From assembly GCF_001315105.1 (NCBI RefSeq), contig NZ_BAZR01000029.1, positions 1 through 64,000 on the forward strand: a stretch of 64,000 bases of DNA, read 5' to 3'. The first letter of the stretch is position 1. Each line of letters opens with the position of its first letter. This DNA comes from Paenibacillus sp. JCM 10914. GTDB taxonomy: Bacteria; Bacillota; Bacilli; Paenibacillales; Paenibacillaceae. The notes below the pieces were generated by a model. The model was not told the origin of the DNA. It made no database searches and was given only the letters and a program-made list of their open reading frames with translations. The position numbers and the translations under genes were made by a program. This document shows, piece after piece, positions 42,711-51,890 of this stretch.

Positions 42711-43724
42711 ATGTCTATGAATGAGCGGATCATTCTAGCTAAACGTCCGGAGGGATTGCCGGATGAGTCTGTGTTTACGTTCGAAGAGCAGCCGCTTCCA
42801 GAACCCAAAGATCGGGAAGTGTTGGTGAAGACGCTATATCTGTCGGTCGATCCGTATATGAGAGGCAGAATGAGTGATGCGAAGAGTTACGCCAAGCCTT
42901 ATGACGTCGGTCAAGTGATCGGAGGCGGAGCGATCGGGCGCGTTGTGGAATCTTCAGATCCGCAGTGCCGAGTAGGCGATTACGTGACAGGGAATTGGGG
43001 CTGGCAGCGATATGCGGCCGTAAGCACCTCCAAACTGCGCAAGATTAATCCGGAATTGGCGCCCGTCACTACAGCGCTCGGCGTGCTTGGTATGACCGGA
43101 CTGACGGCATATTTCGGCCTGCTTGATATCGGTCAGCCCCAATCCGGTGAAACAGTTGTCGTCTCAGGTGCGGCGGGGGCAGTGGGTATGGTGGTCGGTC
43201 AGATCGCCAAAATCAAGGGAGCGCGCGTCGTTGGCATTGCCGGCTCGGATGAGAAAATCAAATATTTGGTTGAGGAGCTTGGCTTCGATAAAGCGATCAA
43301 CTACAAAACGGAGGATGTGGCTTTAGCGCTGGCAGAAGCATGTCCTGATGGCGTTGATGTCTACTTTGATAATGTCGGCGGTGACGTTTCGGATGCCGTC
43401 CTGCGATTGATCAACAAGAACGCGCGAATTCCAATCTGCGGCCAGATTGCCCTGTATAACTTGGAGAAGCCTGATACAGGGCCGCGCACTCAGAGTTTAT
43501 TGCTGACGAATACGGCGTTGATGAAGGGATTCTTAATCGGCGATTATACGGAGAGATATAACGAGGCGCTGCATGAGTTAGCCGAATGGGTGCGCGATGG
43601 CAAAATTCAGTACGTAGAGAACATCGTGGAAGGGTTCGAGAAGACGCCGGAAGCCTTCCTGGGCCTGTTCTCTGGAGAAAATCTCGGAAAGCAGCTCGTG
43701 AAGGTCAGTGAAGGGGAAGCATGA
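42711..43724 (+). CDS. yfmJ: NADP-dependent medium-chain oxidoreductase (YfmJ-like)
   Basis: A 337-residue zinc-independent MDR enzyme of the prostaglandin reductase/leukotriene dehydrogenase group. SVDPYMRGRM near residue 55 is diagnostic. The Rossmann motif is SGAAGAVGMVVGQIAK (about 154-170), and YFDNVGGD follows. It should reduce alpha,beta-unsaturated aldehydes or ketones with NADPH. AGGAGG lies 8 bases before ATG 42711; the frame from 42642 lacks a site. It follows the CstR-like gene by 77 bp and may be co-transcribed. Confidence 0.9.
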   Translation: MSMNERIILAKRPEGLPDESVFTFEEQPLPEPKDREVLVKTLYLSVDPYMRGRMSDAKSYAKPYDVGQVIGGGAIGRVVESSDPQCRVGDYVTGNWGWQRYAAVSTSKLRKINPELAPVTTALGVLGMTGLTAYFGLLDIGQPQSGETVVVSGAAGAVGMVVGQIAKIKGARVVGIAGSDEKIKYLVEELGFDKAINYKTEDVALALAEACPDGVDVYFDNVGGDVSDAVLRLINKNARIPICGQIALYNLEKPDTGPRTQSLLLTNTALMKGFLIGDYTERYNEALHELAEWVRDGKIQYVENIVEGFEKTPEAFLGLFSGENLGKQLVKVSEGEA

Positions 43725-43742
43725 ACTTAATGGCGTGAATAT

Positions 43743-43778
43743 AACAAGAGTGCCGATCAAGACATCGGCACTCTTGTT
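43743..43778. terminator. Bidirectional terminator
   Basis: CAAGAGTGCCGAT (43745-43757) pairs with ATCGGCACTCTTG (43764-43776), between the convergent oxidoreductase and CcdC genes. Confidence 0.85.
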
Positions 43779-43800
43779 GCTAATGATGAAGTTATCTGTT

Positions 43801-44292
43801 CTACATGGCGGCTTCCGGGCTCGTAATCTGTTGATACTGCCGATACATGGAGAAGCGCCAATGCGTGATCATGCCGTAAGCCAGCAAGAAGAATAAGGCG
43901 GCCGTCTGTGGGATGGAGATATGTTGTTCTATGTATCCGTGCAGGAGCAGCCGGACAGCAAGCAAACCGAGCAGGATATAGACGAAGCTCTTGGATTTCT
44001 GCATGAAGATCTGACCATCGACTTTCTGAAACTTTGTACTGCGAATAAGGGGATAGGAGAAGATGAACCATCCGACCAGAAAGGCAATACCAGCCCACCA
44101 TAAGGGAATGCGAACCTGCGGCTCTACGAACATGAGAAAGCCCGTGCTCATGGCGAGCGGCGGGATAATAATCTTCTTGACGGTAACAGGCCGGTGGCTG
44201 GCCTTCATCCGGATGAAAATGACCGTCAACGCCATCACGAGCATCGCAACCGTTGAACCTATTTGAAGAATTGGGGAGTTAAAATCAACCAC
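43801..44292 (-). CDS. CcdC-like membrane protein
   Basis: A 163-residue protein with about five transmembrane helices. RPVTVKKIIIPPLAMSTGF and FVEPQVRIPLWWA are typical of the CcdC family, linked to cytochrome c biogenesis in Bacillus though the biochemical role is unclear. Start GTG with AGAGG 9 bases upstream. It stands alone: no ccdA or other maturation gene is nearby. Confidence 0.85.
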   Translation of the reverse strand: MVDFNSPILQIGSTVAMLVMALTVIFIRMKASHRPVTVKKIIIPPLAMSTGFLMFVEPQVRIPLWWAGIAFLVGWFIFSYPLIRSTKFQKVDGQIFMQKSKSFVYILLGLLAVRLLLHGYIEQHISIPQTAALFFLLAYGMITHWRFSMYRQYQQITSPEAAM

Positions 44293-44424
44293 AATTCAAA
44301 ACCTCTTTCCCTAATTAAGATAACATCCGAGATGCTGTGCTTCGATTATAGCATATTCTGATCTCACACAAAATCAGGCGGCTTAAGGGGTCGAGGGTGA
44401 TGTAGACACTTGCAAGGTCATTAG

Positions 44425-45012
44425 CTAAACATTATGCTCATGATCGTCCTCATGCAGGTTCAAACCATCGATGAACACGGTTATCATGAACTCCAGGCTT
44501 GCGTTCCGGTCCAAGTCGAGTGCAAACTGACCGGCACGCTCCAGAGAGGCAAAGCCGTGGCATAAGCTTCGCAGCATGCGCACCGTATGAAGGGCTTCCG
44601 CTCGCTCCAGCGAGAAGGGGGCCAGCACTTGCAGAAGCAGTTCTACGATCTGGTCGCCAACCTGCTGTATCTCCCTCTGCTCCGGCAGAATCGGCTGCAG
44701 GGCAGCTTCATATAATCCAGGCCGGGTTCTAGCGAAATGAACATAGGTGAGACAGGCATGGCGAAGCGCATCTTGGCCGGAACGTCCAGCCAGCACGTTC
44801 AACAGCTGCTGCTGAAGAACCTGAAGGCCACACAGGGTTAAGGCCTGGTGCAGGCCTGGCAGCCCATCGATATGATTATATAGAGAGGGAGAGCGGACTC
44901 CGAGTCTGCCTGCTAGCGCTGCCAAGGTAATCGTATGAAATCCGCTCTCATCTGCAAGTTCTGCTGCGGTCTGAAGTAGATGAAGTCGATCGATACCGGG
45001 TCTTGGACTCAT
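44425..45012 (-). CDS. TetR/AcrR family regulator
   Basis: A 195-residue repressor. The N-terminal HTH is at about 10-55 (LHLLQTAAELADESGFHTIT, RLGVRSPSLYNHI). The C-terminal ligand domain resembles the WHG type (HGFASLERAGQF). Its ATG overlaps the repaired stop of the MBL-fold gene (ATGA at 45009-45012), so the two are translationally coupled. Two tandem palindromes in the operon promoter at 45753-45788 are its likely operators. Confidence 0.88.
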   Translation of the reverse strand: MSPRPGIDRLHLLQTAAELADESGFHTITLAALAGRLGVRSPSLYNHIDGLPGLHQALTLCGLQVLQQQLLNVLAGRSGQDALRHACLTYVHFARTRPGLYEAALQPILPEQREIQQVGDQIVELLLQVLAPFSLERAEALHTVRMLRSLCHGFASLERAGQFALDLDRNASLEFMITVFIDGLNLHEDDHEHNV

Positions 45013-45727
45013 GTTGTACGCTCCTTGAGGAGAGATTCTGCCTGTTGACCGCTTGCTGCATTTGTTCTACAGGGTCTTTCAGCATATTGCCATGGCCAAC
45101 AGCCAGAACGGTAGGCTTCAGCGCGGTCAGTGCGGCAGCGCTCTGTAGTGCGAGCTCTTTATTCCACGTCGCTATGGCGGGGAACGGAAACCAGAGGTTA
45201 AGGACGCCGGATACGGCTAATCCGCCTCGGGTCTGCCAAGCATCGCCAGCGATCAGTATGCGGCAGCGCTGATCCATGAATGCCATATGTCCGGGTGTAT
45301 GTCCTGGGGTCGCTATCGCTAACAGAGAGCCCACCGTGTCGCCATCTTTCAGCAGGACATCAGGAACGGTCTGAATATTCTTGGGCAAATCACCACGAAC
45401 GGGAGTCTGGGGTTCCCCCGGCTGAAGCGCGCTGTTGCCTTTTAACAATTCAGCATCGCGCTGCGAAATATATACGGTGGCATCGGGGTAGACGGCCTTT
45501 AACCCGTCGAGTGCGCCGACATGATCACCATGAGCGTGGGTTAATACAATGCGTGTAATGGGCTTACCCATCGCGGCAGCGGCACGAACGATCCCTTTCT
45601 GCGTGAAAGACATACCGGCATCAATAAGTGTTAAACCATCGTTCTCCTCAACGAGGTATACGTTGATTGGGAAAAGGCGGGGGAGGAATGATACTTGCGT
45701 TACTTGGGCTATCGTCGTTTTAATCAT
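45009..45727 (-). CDS. MBL-fold metallohydrolase (3' frameshift inferred)
   Basis: A metallo-beta-lactamase-fold hydrolase of about 239 residues. Zinc ligands: LTHAHGDHVG (about 62-71), TPGHTPGHM (about 141-149), GDAW and a final His in VGHGNM. The frame as read runs 65 nt into the TetR gene. One missing G near 45041 (AGGGCAG read as AGGCAG) explains this: repair gives the tail AESLLKERTT and a TGA that overlaps the TetR ATG. The RBS is weak (AAAGGGG). Substrate unknown; the regulator suggests an inducible detoxification role such as a lactone or thioester. Confidence 0.85.
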
Positions 45728-45752
45728 GGATAATAAACCCCTTTCGTTGTTA

Positions 45753-45788
45753 ACTAATTATATTAGTATAATAACTAATGTTATTAGT
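45753..45788. promoter_or_regulatory. Tandem TetR-type operators
   Basis: ACTAAT-TAT-ATTAGT (45753-45767) and ACTAAT-GTT-ATTAGT (45774-45788) are two copies of one palindrome, centres 21 bp apart, two helical turns. They lie 26-61 bp before the MBL gene start, as expected for autoregulation by the TetR protein of that operon. Confidence 0.8.
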
Positions 45789-45938
45789 TTATGCAATGCT
45801 AAATGTTACTAAAATAAAAAAAAACTTTTTTCTACCAAATATTGAATGCAATATGGAAGGATATGCGTTACCATAAAGTTAGAATTACGGTAAATACTGT
45901 AGATTGCGTTTCATCAAAACAATGAGGGGCGGACGGAT

Positions 45939-46130
45939 ATGGATATATTCAAACGCATCGTTATTTTGATGGTGATGTATGTCTTATCCGCAATGCTGCT
46001 CTACGTGGCCAGTCAACATGCGCCCTATCTGCTTCCAGTCATCTGGTTTTCGGCACTCCTGTTACTTTTGTGCGGCATCGGATTCTTGGGCTATCATTAC
46101 CTGTTCAAAAGACGTAGAAGACGAGGTTAG
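45939..46130 (+). CDS. Small two-helix membrane protein, unknown function
   Basis: A 63-residue protein with two transmembrane helices (about 6-24 and 31-55) and a strongly basic end, KRRRRRG. GAGGGGCGGA precedes ATG. The short loop between helices is polar. It has its own terminator. No family recognised. Confidence 0.68.
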   Translation: MDIFKRIVILMVMYVLSAMLLYVASQHAPYLLPVIWFSALLLLLCGIGFLGYHYLFKRRRRRG

Positions 46131-46161
46131 CTAAGCTTGATCATATAGCAATAAAGCGTCC

Positions 46162-46189
46162 GTCTGCCGTCAAGGCAGGCTTTTTTTTG
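46162..46189 (+). terminator. Intrinsic terminator
   Basis: GTCTGCC (46162-46168) pairs with GGCAGGC (46174-46180), then eight T. Confidence 0.72.
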
Positions 46190-46287
46190 TGAGGAAAAAT
46201 TAAAAAACGTTTTGGTGGTGCTTCGCAGTCTTTACTATATAGATGTTAAAGATCGAGAGACCGGGAGAGGAAGGGAAGTTGAAGAAC

Positions 46288-46815
46288 ATGGAGGAGCTGG
46301 AGCTTGCTCGGGCGGCTTGCAAGGGCGATGAGGAGGCGTTTTATGCCCTCGTTACGATCCACCGCAGGCGTCTGTATCAGATCGCATATAGTTATTTGCA
46401 CAATGAGGGTGACGCGCTGGAGCTGCTGCAGGAGGCGGTATGCCGGGCTTGGATGAAGTGCGGGAAGCTGAAGCAGCCCGAAGCGTTTGTGCCGTGGATC
46501 ATCCGAATTCTGATTCATCTGTGCGTGGATGAGCAGAAGCGAAGGAAACGGATGGTGCCGGTTGATCACGTTCCGAATACGGGAGCATCGACCGAGATGA
46601 TCAGTGACAGCAAGCTCGATCTGGAACGAGCCTTGGGACGATTAAAGCCTAAATATCGGCATGTACTGATCCTCAAGTATTACCAGGATATGACCATTGC
46701 AGATATCGCGAACATCCTGGAGTGTCCCGAGGGCACGGTGAAGACTCGAATACATCAGGGGTTGAAGCTGCTGAAGCATAAAATTGGCCCGGGAGGTGTG
46801 ATGCTTCATGTTTGA
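46288..46815 (+). CDS. ECF RNA polymerase sigma factor (paralogue of 11829-12341)
   Basis: A 175-residue ECF sigma factor: region 2 about 12-90 (AYSYLHNEGDALELLQEAV, WIIRILIHLCVDEQKRR), region 4 about 108-165 (LKPKYRHVLILKYYQDMTI, ADIANILECPEGTVKTRI). The ATG at 46288 has GGAAGGGAAG upstream; TTG 46279 is an alternative. It overlaps the following DUF4179 gene by 8 bp. Sequence and gene order mirror the sigma/DUF4179 unit at 10.4-12.3 kb. Confidence 0.9.
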   Translation: MEELELARAACKGDEEAFYALVTIHRRRLYQIAYSYLHNEGDALELLQEAVCRAWMKCGKLKQPEAFVPWIIRILIHLCVDEQKRRKRMVPVDHVPNTGASTEMISDSKLDLERALGRLKPKYRHVLILKYYQDMTIADIANILECPEGTVKTRIHQGLKLLKHKIGPGGVMLHV

Positions 46816-48196
46816 GAAGGAAGAACGGATGCTACGGGAGATGAAACGGGAGACGGCGGACAATACCGAAGCCGTATCTGACGAAGCGCTGGATGCGGTG
46901 ATTCGAAGCGGCATTCGGGGCGGGAAGCGCAGGTTACAGTACAGAAGCAGACGGGGCACTTTCTCGGCCATTGCGGTGGTTCTAGCCGCCGCCTTGCTGC
47001 TGGTTATGTGGGGAAGTGTTCCGGGCAGCTTAGTAGGGCCTAAGCATCAATTGGCTCAAGGGCCTTATCCCCCATTGACGGGATTTGATCTGGGTGAGGA
47101 TATTACGCTGAACACAGCCAATAAACACGGCCTGATCCAGCCGATCCATCAATCGGCGGACCAAGGCGATTACAGGGTAACCGTGAACGGCATATTAATC
47201 GGCACGCAGCAAATGGAGATTTTTTATACCATCGAGAATAAGACAGAAGTGCCCTTGGACGTGAAGAGAGTGGAGATCAAACGTCAAGGATCCGCTGAAG
47301 AGTTGCCTTATAGTGTAGGCTCGTCCGGAGGTTATCAGCTGGGTAAAGGCACTCATCAGGCTCAACTGAATGTTTTTATGCAAGAAAGCGGCCAGCTGCA
47401 GCAGAATCTGACGTTCTCTTTTGCGATAGCGCCGTATTCAACCAACACCGTGTATGATCGCAAAACCGAGAATGAACAAGTGCTCGATATCAATGTAACG
47501 CTGGATCTGGGTACTGTTCGCGAGTATGTTAAAACCGTTCCGCTGAACCAGATGCTGCAGATTGAGAAGCAGCGGTTCTATTTGGTGGAAGCTGTGCTGT
47601 CACCAGCCGGCATCGTACTGAAGGCCAAGGTTCCCTCCGGCAACACCATGAAGGTAACCGGTTTATGGGATGTGTATTTAGAATCCGTTGTGGACGGACA
47701 GCCGGTTCGCTTAGGGAGCGGTTCCGCATTCTTACCAGGTGAAGGTGACGAGATGACGTATTTCTTCGCAAGTAACATCCTGGACAATCCGGAGTCGATC
47801 ACGTTGAAGGCGGGGGGCTTCCATGCCGTTGATCCTGCGGAAATGACGGTAGTCGTGGACACAGATAAAGGGCAGGTACTCCGATCACCTGACGGAGGCA
47901 TTCGTTTTGGTGAGTATGCGGAACATACCCTGACCCTGGAATACGAAGAGAAAGTAGACAGTAATAGGGGAAGTGTCTCAATCAAGCCTGAATTTATGGA
48001 TGGCGAAGGGAACGAACATACACTCGATACAGGGAGAGGCATTAGCTTCTCGACACGATCTGATTCTGCGGGGGGGATAAATAAAATGACGCAATACCTC
48101 TATCTCGAACCGGAAACCTATCCACAACCACTGACGTTTGAATTGAGCAGTTATCCTGGTGTTATGAAACAAGGTTTGCGAGTGCCCATACTATAG
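46808..48196 (+). CDS. DUF4179 domain protein, probable anti-sigma partner (paralogue of 10405-11805)
   Basis: A 462-residue single-pass protein: cytosolic part of about 50 residues, transmembrane helix about 57-73 (FSAIAVVLAAALLLVMW), then a large extracellular DUF4179 region with GLIQPIHQSADQGDYRVTV. It starts inside the sigma gene (8-bp overlap), so the pair is translationally coupled. By analogy it should restrain the sigma factor and sense the envelope. It ends at a terminator. Confidence 0.83.
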   Translation: MFEKEERMLREMKRETADNTEAVSDEALDAVIRSGIRGGKRRLQYRSRRGTFSAIAVVLAAALLLVMWGSVPGSLVGPKHQLAQGPYPPLTGFDLGEDITLNTANKHGLIQPIHQSADQGDYRVTVNGILIGTQQMEIFYTIENKTEVPLDVKRVEIKRQGSAEELPYSVGSSGGYQLGKGTHQAQLNVFMQESGQLQQNLTFSFAIAPYSTNTVYDRKTENEQVLDINVTLDLGTVREYVKTVPLNQMLQIEKQRFYLVEAVLSPAGIVLKAKVPSGNTMKVTGLWDVYLESVVDGQPVRLGSGSAFLPGEGDEMTYFFASNILDNPESITLKAGGFHAVDPAEMTVVVDTDKGQVLRSPDGGIRFGEYAEHTLTLEYEEKVDSNRGSVSIKPEFMDGEGNEHTLDTGRGISFSTRSDSAGGINKMTQYLYLEPETYPQPLTFELSSYPGVMKQGLRVPIL

Positions 48197-48219
48197 AACC
48201 AGGGAGAATCTTCCGCGCG

Positions 48220-48250
48220 AAAAGGAACTGCACAGGGCAGTTCCTTTTTC
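48220..48250 (+). terminator. Intrinsic terminator
   Basis: AAAAGGAACTGC (48220-48231) pairs with GCAGTTCCTTTT (48237-48248), followed by T. Confidence 0.85.
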
Positions 48251-48287
48251 TAAGTTGTACCTATATAAGGATTCACGCTTTTGATGG

Positions 48288-48698
48288 TTAAACTCGGTGC
48301 TCGGTAGGGGAACTGCCGTCAGGGCCTCTAGCGTCGAGCAGCTCGACGAGTGCCTTGGGTACGCCATTCAGCAGCAGCCACTGCCGCAGGGTCTCGATGG
48401 CCCGGACTTGTCCGTTACCCTCATCTCTCCAGGTCAGCAGCTCGACGACCTTAATGACAAGGAGCATCAGCTCCATCTTGTCGTGTTCGGTCTGGTCAGC
48501 CCGTATTTTCTGGAAGGCGGCTTCCTTCTCCCAATCCAGCAGGATTTCCTGACCGATGGTGGGTTTCATTAAGGAATGGCTATATTGACATCGCGGGCAC
48601 TGCAAGGTCGTAAATTGCTGTGTACGGAACGTAACCCGGATATCCGTTTCGCATTGATGGCAGTTGAAATGAACTTGTATATCTGCTGTCGATTTCAT
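48288..48698 (-). CDS. Zinc-ribbon-like protein, unknown function
   Basis: A 136-residue soluble protein. Two Cys-x2-Cys pairs near the N-terminus (CHQC at about 13-16, CPRC at about 34-37) look like a four-Cys zinc ribbon. The rest is helical and acidic (IRADQTEHDKMELMLLVIKVV). RBS GAAGGAGGA precedes ATG. It stands alone. I do not recognise a family. Confidence 0.7.
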   Translation of the reverse strand: MKSTADIQVHFNCHQCETDIRVTFRTQQFTTLQCPRCQYSHSLMKPTIGQEILLDWEKEAAFQKIRADQTEHDKMELMLLVIKVVELLTWRDEGNGQVRAIETLRQWLLLNGVPKALVELLDARGPDGSSPTEHRV

Positions 48699-48822
48699 TA
48701 GTATGATTCCTCCTTCAATGAAAGGTATTTATTTTATACCCAAAAGTCGGTCATGCTGACCCACACCCATCCCGGAGTGTTATTACTGCGTCGCTTACGC
48801 GCCGTGTCTTCAAACCGCGAGA

Positions 48823-48862
48823 AAAGGGCATCTCGCAAGATCTAGGATCTTTTGAGATACCC
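48823..48862. repeat. Dispersed hairpin repeat, copy 2
   Basis: AAAAGGGCATCTCGCAAGAT is followed by CTAG and a complementary arm GATCTTTTGAGATACCC. It matches the copy at 29604-29645 in the left arm and loop. It stands 43 bp past the oxidase-like gene stop and may serve as that gene's terminator. Confidence 0.7.
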
Positions 48863-48904
48863 TCTACCATAAGATGACTATATTTCAAATGAAGGGAACA
48901 ATTT

Positions 48905-49270
48905 TTACTTTTTCACCTGCGTGAAAACATTGTACAGGAAAGCGAGTACACCCAGCGTAACGAGTATGCCACCTACAGCAATAACCGGCTCGACCGGCTC
49001 GACACCGCTCATAAGCAGGAAGAGACCGATCATCATGATGGGCAGACCGATGTTATGCAGCCAGAAGTGGACTTTACCGAAGGTGGACTCACCCGCAGCA
49101 GGGAATATATGATAGATCACGCCAGCAAGGGCCAATGAAGCCCAACCGAGAAGATTCACGTGCGCATGCACCGAAGCGTAGTCGTAGCTATGGGAGATGG
49201 ACATGTACATGCCGAGCAATACCCCGATGACAAAATAGACGACGGCAATTTTGATTAAGCGGATTCCCAT
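48905..49270 (-). CDS. Small cytochrome oxidase subunit I-like membrane protein
   Basis: A 121-residue protein with four transmembrane helices. The segment YASVHAHVNLLGW (about 31-43) is the helix II pattern of heme-copper oxidase subunit I, with its haem-ligand-type His. A second His lies in FWLHNIGLP. It is far shorter than the roughly 500-residue oxidase subunit, so it is a stand-alone mini member of the superfamily rather than a terminal oxidase. AAGGAGG precedes ATG. Function unknown; haem or NO-related roles are possible. Confidence 0.75.
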   Translation of the reverse strand: MGIRLIKIAVVYFVIGVLLGMYMSISHSYDYASVHAHVNLLGWASLALAGVIYHIFPAAGESTFGKVHFWLHNIGLPIMMIGLFLLMSGVEPVEPVIAVGGILVTLGVLAFLYNVFTQVKK

Positions 49271-49351
49271 GAAATTCCTCCTTTAAGGATTACTACTATG
49301 ATATATGCCATAGGCTGTAAAGTAGACCAGTAGCAGGACATTCTGTCTGAA

Positions 49352-49390
49352 AAAAAAGAGCCGACCATCCTTTTCAGGATCATCGGCCCC
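49352..49390 (-). terminator. Intrinsic terminator of the stalk-domain gene
   Basis: AGCCGACCATCC (49359-49370) pairs with GGATCATCGGC (49377-49387); eight T follow on the minus strand. Confidence 0.85.
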
Positions 49391-49415
49391 ACTATGATAG
49401 AACGCTTAAGTGAAT

Positions 49416-50582
49416 TTATAGAATATCGAGTTCAAGCACATCATAGATCAACCATTTGCCGCCAGATTGCTTGAGCCAGTATAGCGAAGTGCTGTAGAAC
49501 ATATCGCCGTCGGCATCATCGACCTCTTCGATATAGAGGACCGCATCATCTCCTTGATGGAATATGGTGCGGATCACCTCAGCCTTGAGGTTGAAGTTAA
49601 CTTCATCAAAGATCCCTTCATCGATGCTGGTCTTGAAAATATCGTAGAATGATGACTCCGGATGGATGACCGACATGAGTAGCGGCCCGTCTTCATCGTT
49701 AAAGCCTTTGTACTGTGTATCAATCGTCTCGCTGATGGCCTTCTGTACGTTCTCAGGCACGTTAGGCTTAGCATCAAGCAGTTCATCGCTTACCAGATAT
49801 TCCATATCATATTCGTTGATGTCATGCAGCTTCCAGTTGCCGCCGGCATCTTTCTTCAGCAACGACTCATAATAGATTGTCGCATCCCAGGAGAACGGTC
49901 CACTAACCCGTTCAAAGCTGCGCGCCGTGAAGGCATGAATGGAAGAGCCGGCCACCGTAACCTCCAGTACTCGACTGGATACTTTCAGGTCGCGCTTGAA
50001 TTGTTCATCGTAGAGTTCCTGCTGGTAGGCCAGGGCCGGCGATTTCGGAAGGATGGATTGCTTAGCCAGCTCAAGGTTCTTGGCGGTCTCTGCTGCATCC
50101 AGCGCTTGATAAAGTTTGGTCGCCGCAGCCTCCGCCTTATCGATCGCGCCTTGGCGATCAATGTGGATCGTGCGCGCTTTCTGGTCCCACTTGACAGGTA
50201 GTCCCGTAGCTTCCGCTACAAACCGGAGTGGGACCAACGTATTGCCGGATTCAGTAAAAGGTGCAATCTCTAGTGTGGTCTTTACACCATTCACGTAGGC
50301 CGTCTTCTGCCCGATCGTCATCTGAAGCTTCTGGTCGATGTATGTACCCGTAACTTGCTTGTTTGTGTTATTCCATTGGACCGAGTAATCGAGCGCTTGA
50401 AACAGCGGTCGGAACTGCACGAAGGTGACACCGTTCTTCATGACTGGTGGTGCCTGGAATTTGATCTCCTGTCCGTCCAGATAGACGCGGATGCTTGCCT
50501 GCGCCTTCGCAGGAGCGGCTTGTACGGCACTCGCGAATACGAACAGCAGCGTGATGGCGATAAGGCTGATTTTTTTCTTCAA
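49416..50582 (-). CDS. Exported copper amine oxidase N-terminal (stalk) domain protein
   Basis: A 388-residue secreted protein. The signal peptide ends near AQA-SIRV. Stalk domain copies are at about 30-140, with FQAPPVMKNGVTFVQFRPLF and GNTLVPLRFVAEATGLPVKW. A helical linker and an NTF2-like C-terminal region follow (KLYQALDAAETAKNLELAKQ, YLVSDELLDAKPN, IYDVLELDIL). The likely start is TTG 50582, with AAAGGAG upstream; the frame reaches 50828 without a site. It is single-gene with its own terminator. Ligand unknown. Confidence 0.83.
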   Translation of the reverse strand: MKKKISLIAITLLFVFASAVQAAPAKAQASIRVYLDGQEIKFQAPPVMKNGVTFVQFRPLFQALDYSVQWNNTNKQVTGTYIDQKLQMTIGQKTAYVNGVKTTLEIAPFTESGNTLVPLRFVAEATGLPVKWDQKARTIHIDRQGAIDKAEAAATKLYQALDAAETAKNLELAKQSILPKSPALAYQQELYDEQFKRDLKVSSRVLEVTVAGSSIHAFTARSFERVSGPFSWDATIYYESLLKKDAGGNWKLHDINEYDMEYLVSDELLDAKPNVPENVQKAISETIDTQYKGFNDEDGPLLMSVIHPESSFYDIFKTSIDEGIFDEVNFNLKAEVIRTIFHQGDDAVLYIEEVDDADGDMFYSTSLYWLKQSGGKWLIYDVLELDIL

Positions 50583-50759
50583 GTAGATGTCATCTCCTTT
50601 AACGAATGGTAGAATAGGGATGTAATTGTGGTAAATATTACATGATAAAGTTATTAGCGGCAATACATTTCTTCGAAGTGGGCGGCACTGGGTAATACAT
50701 AGTAAAGCATCGAGTCGTTTATCGGCTCTATTCACAATATAACAAGGAGAGTGGATCAC

Positions 50760-51824
50760 ATGGCAACAGGGCAGGAATTGATATTTTACATAGGTACATA
50801 CGGCTCGGAGGATGAGAACCGGATTCATTGGGGCGCCATGGATCGCGCTACAGGCGAGCTTCGCCTTCTGGGGGGGACTGCGGGGATTGAGAATCCGACC
50901 TATCTCGATTTTGATGAGTCTATTTCAGTCCTTTATGCTGCCAGTGAGAAGGGTGAGAGCGAAGTGTCGGCATATTCGGCGAACCTGGTAAGCGGCGAGT
51001 TAACGCTGTTAAATGTACAGAGTACCGGTTCATCGGGTGCGTGCCATGTATCCCGTACTGCCGATGGGAAGTATCTGTTGACGACCGGCTATGGCGATGG
51101 ACAGATCTCGGTATTGGCGCTGGAGCAGGACGGCAGAGTCGGAGAGGTAACCTCAAAGATTAAACATAGTGGACGTGGCCTTCGTGATGATCGTCAGTCC
51201 GAGGCTCATCCGCACTCCATATTCGAGGATCCGATCAACAAATATATCGTCGTTAGTGATCTGGGAATGGATGATGTGAATCTGTATCGTCTGGAAGACG
51301 GCAAGCTGGTCACGCATCGTGAGATCAGTGCTCCGCCAGGAGCCGGCCCGCGTCATGTTGCTTTTCATCCGACAGGGAAGTGGGTGTACGGTACGAATGA
51401 GTTGAACAGCACGGTAACGGCTTATGCCAATGACACAACGTTCGGCGATTTGAAAATCCTTCAGCATATCTCAACGATGCCGGAAGATGTAGTCATGGAG
51501 AATAACACGTCAGCGCACCTGCTCGTGTCGCCATGCGGACGTTATCTGTATGCCTCCAACCGGGGGCATGACAGTATCGTACAATATGTCATCGATGAAG
51601 AGGAAGGAACGCTGCGTGCGGTGAACTGGGTTTCTTCCGGCGGTAAGACACCGCGCCACTTCAATATTCTGCCGGACGGCTTCCTGTTGACAGCGAATCA
51701 GGACAGCGGCTTGATCGCAAGCTACCGCTTGGACCCGGATACGGGAAATCTCGTTGCCACCGGCTATACGTTAGAAGTTACGCGTCCGGTGTGCATCTGT
51801 CCTGTGGAGAAAGCGAAGGCATGA
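50760..51824 (+). CDS. pgl: Lactonase family protein (6-phosphogluconolactonase, YkgB-like)
   Basis: A 354-residue seven-bladed beta-propeller of the lactonase (Pgl/YkgB) family, which opens 6-phosphogluconolactone in the pentose phosphate pathway. Diagnostic segments are EAHPHSIFEDP, GAGPRHVAFHPTGKWVY and GKTPRHFNILPDG. AAGGAGAG lies 8 bases before ATG 50760; the GTG at 50751 is too close to the site. It is cytosolic with its own terminator. The assignment as phosphogluconolactonase follows family knowledge only. Confidence 0.88.
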   Translation: MATGQELIFYIGTYGSEDENRIHWGAMDRATGELRLLGGTAGIENPTYLDFDESISVLYAASEKGESEVSAYSANLVSGELTLLNVQSTGSSGACHVSRTADGKYLLTTGYGDGQISVLALEQDGRVGEVTSKIKHSGRGLRDDRQSEAHPHSIFEDPINKYIVVSDLGMDDVNLYRLEDGKLVTHREISAPPGAGPRHVAFHPTGKWVYGTNELNSTVTAYANDTTFGDLKILQHISTMPEDVVMENNTSAHLLVSPCGRYLYASNRGHDSIVQYVIDEEEGTLRAVNWVSSGGKTPRHFNILPDGFLLTANQDSGLIASYRLDPDTGNLVATGYTLEVTRPVCICPVEKAKA

Positions 51825-51890
51825 GAGCTGTTAAACGAGCTAATTGAATGAAGCTCATGGTGCAGATACCTTGCAGCATAGTTCAAGACC

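Noticed and set aside
44948..45008. Long MBL-TetR gene overlap as a real feature
   Set aside because: A one-base repair near 45041 gives a clean ATGA overlap and a normal C-terminus, so the 65-nt overlap is probably an artefact.
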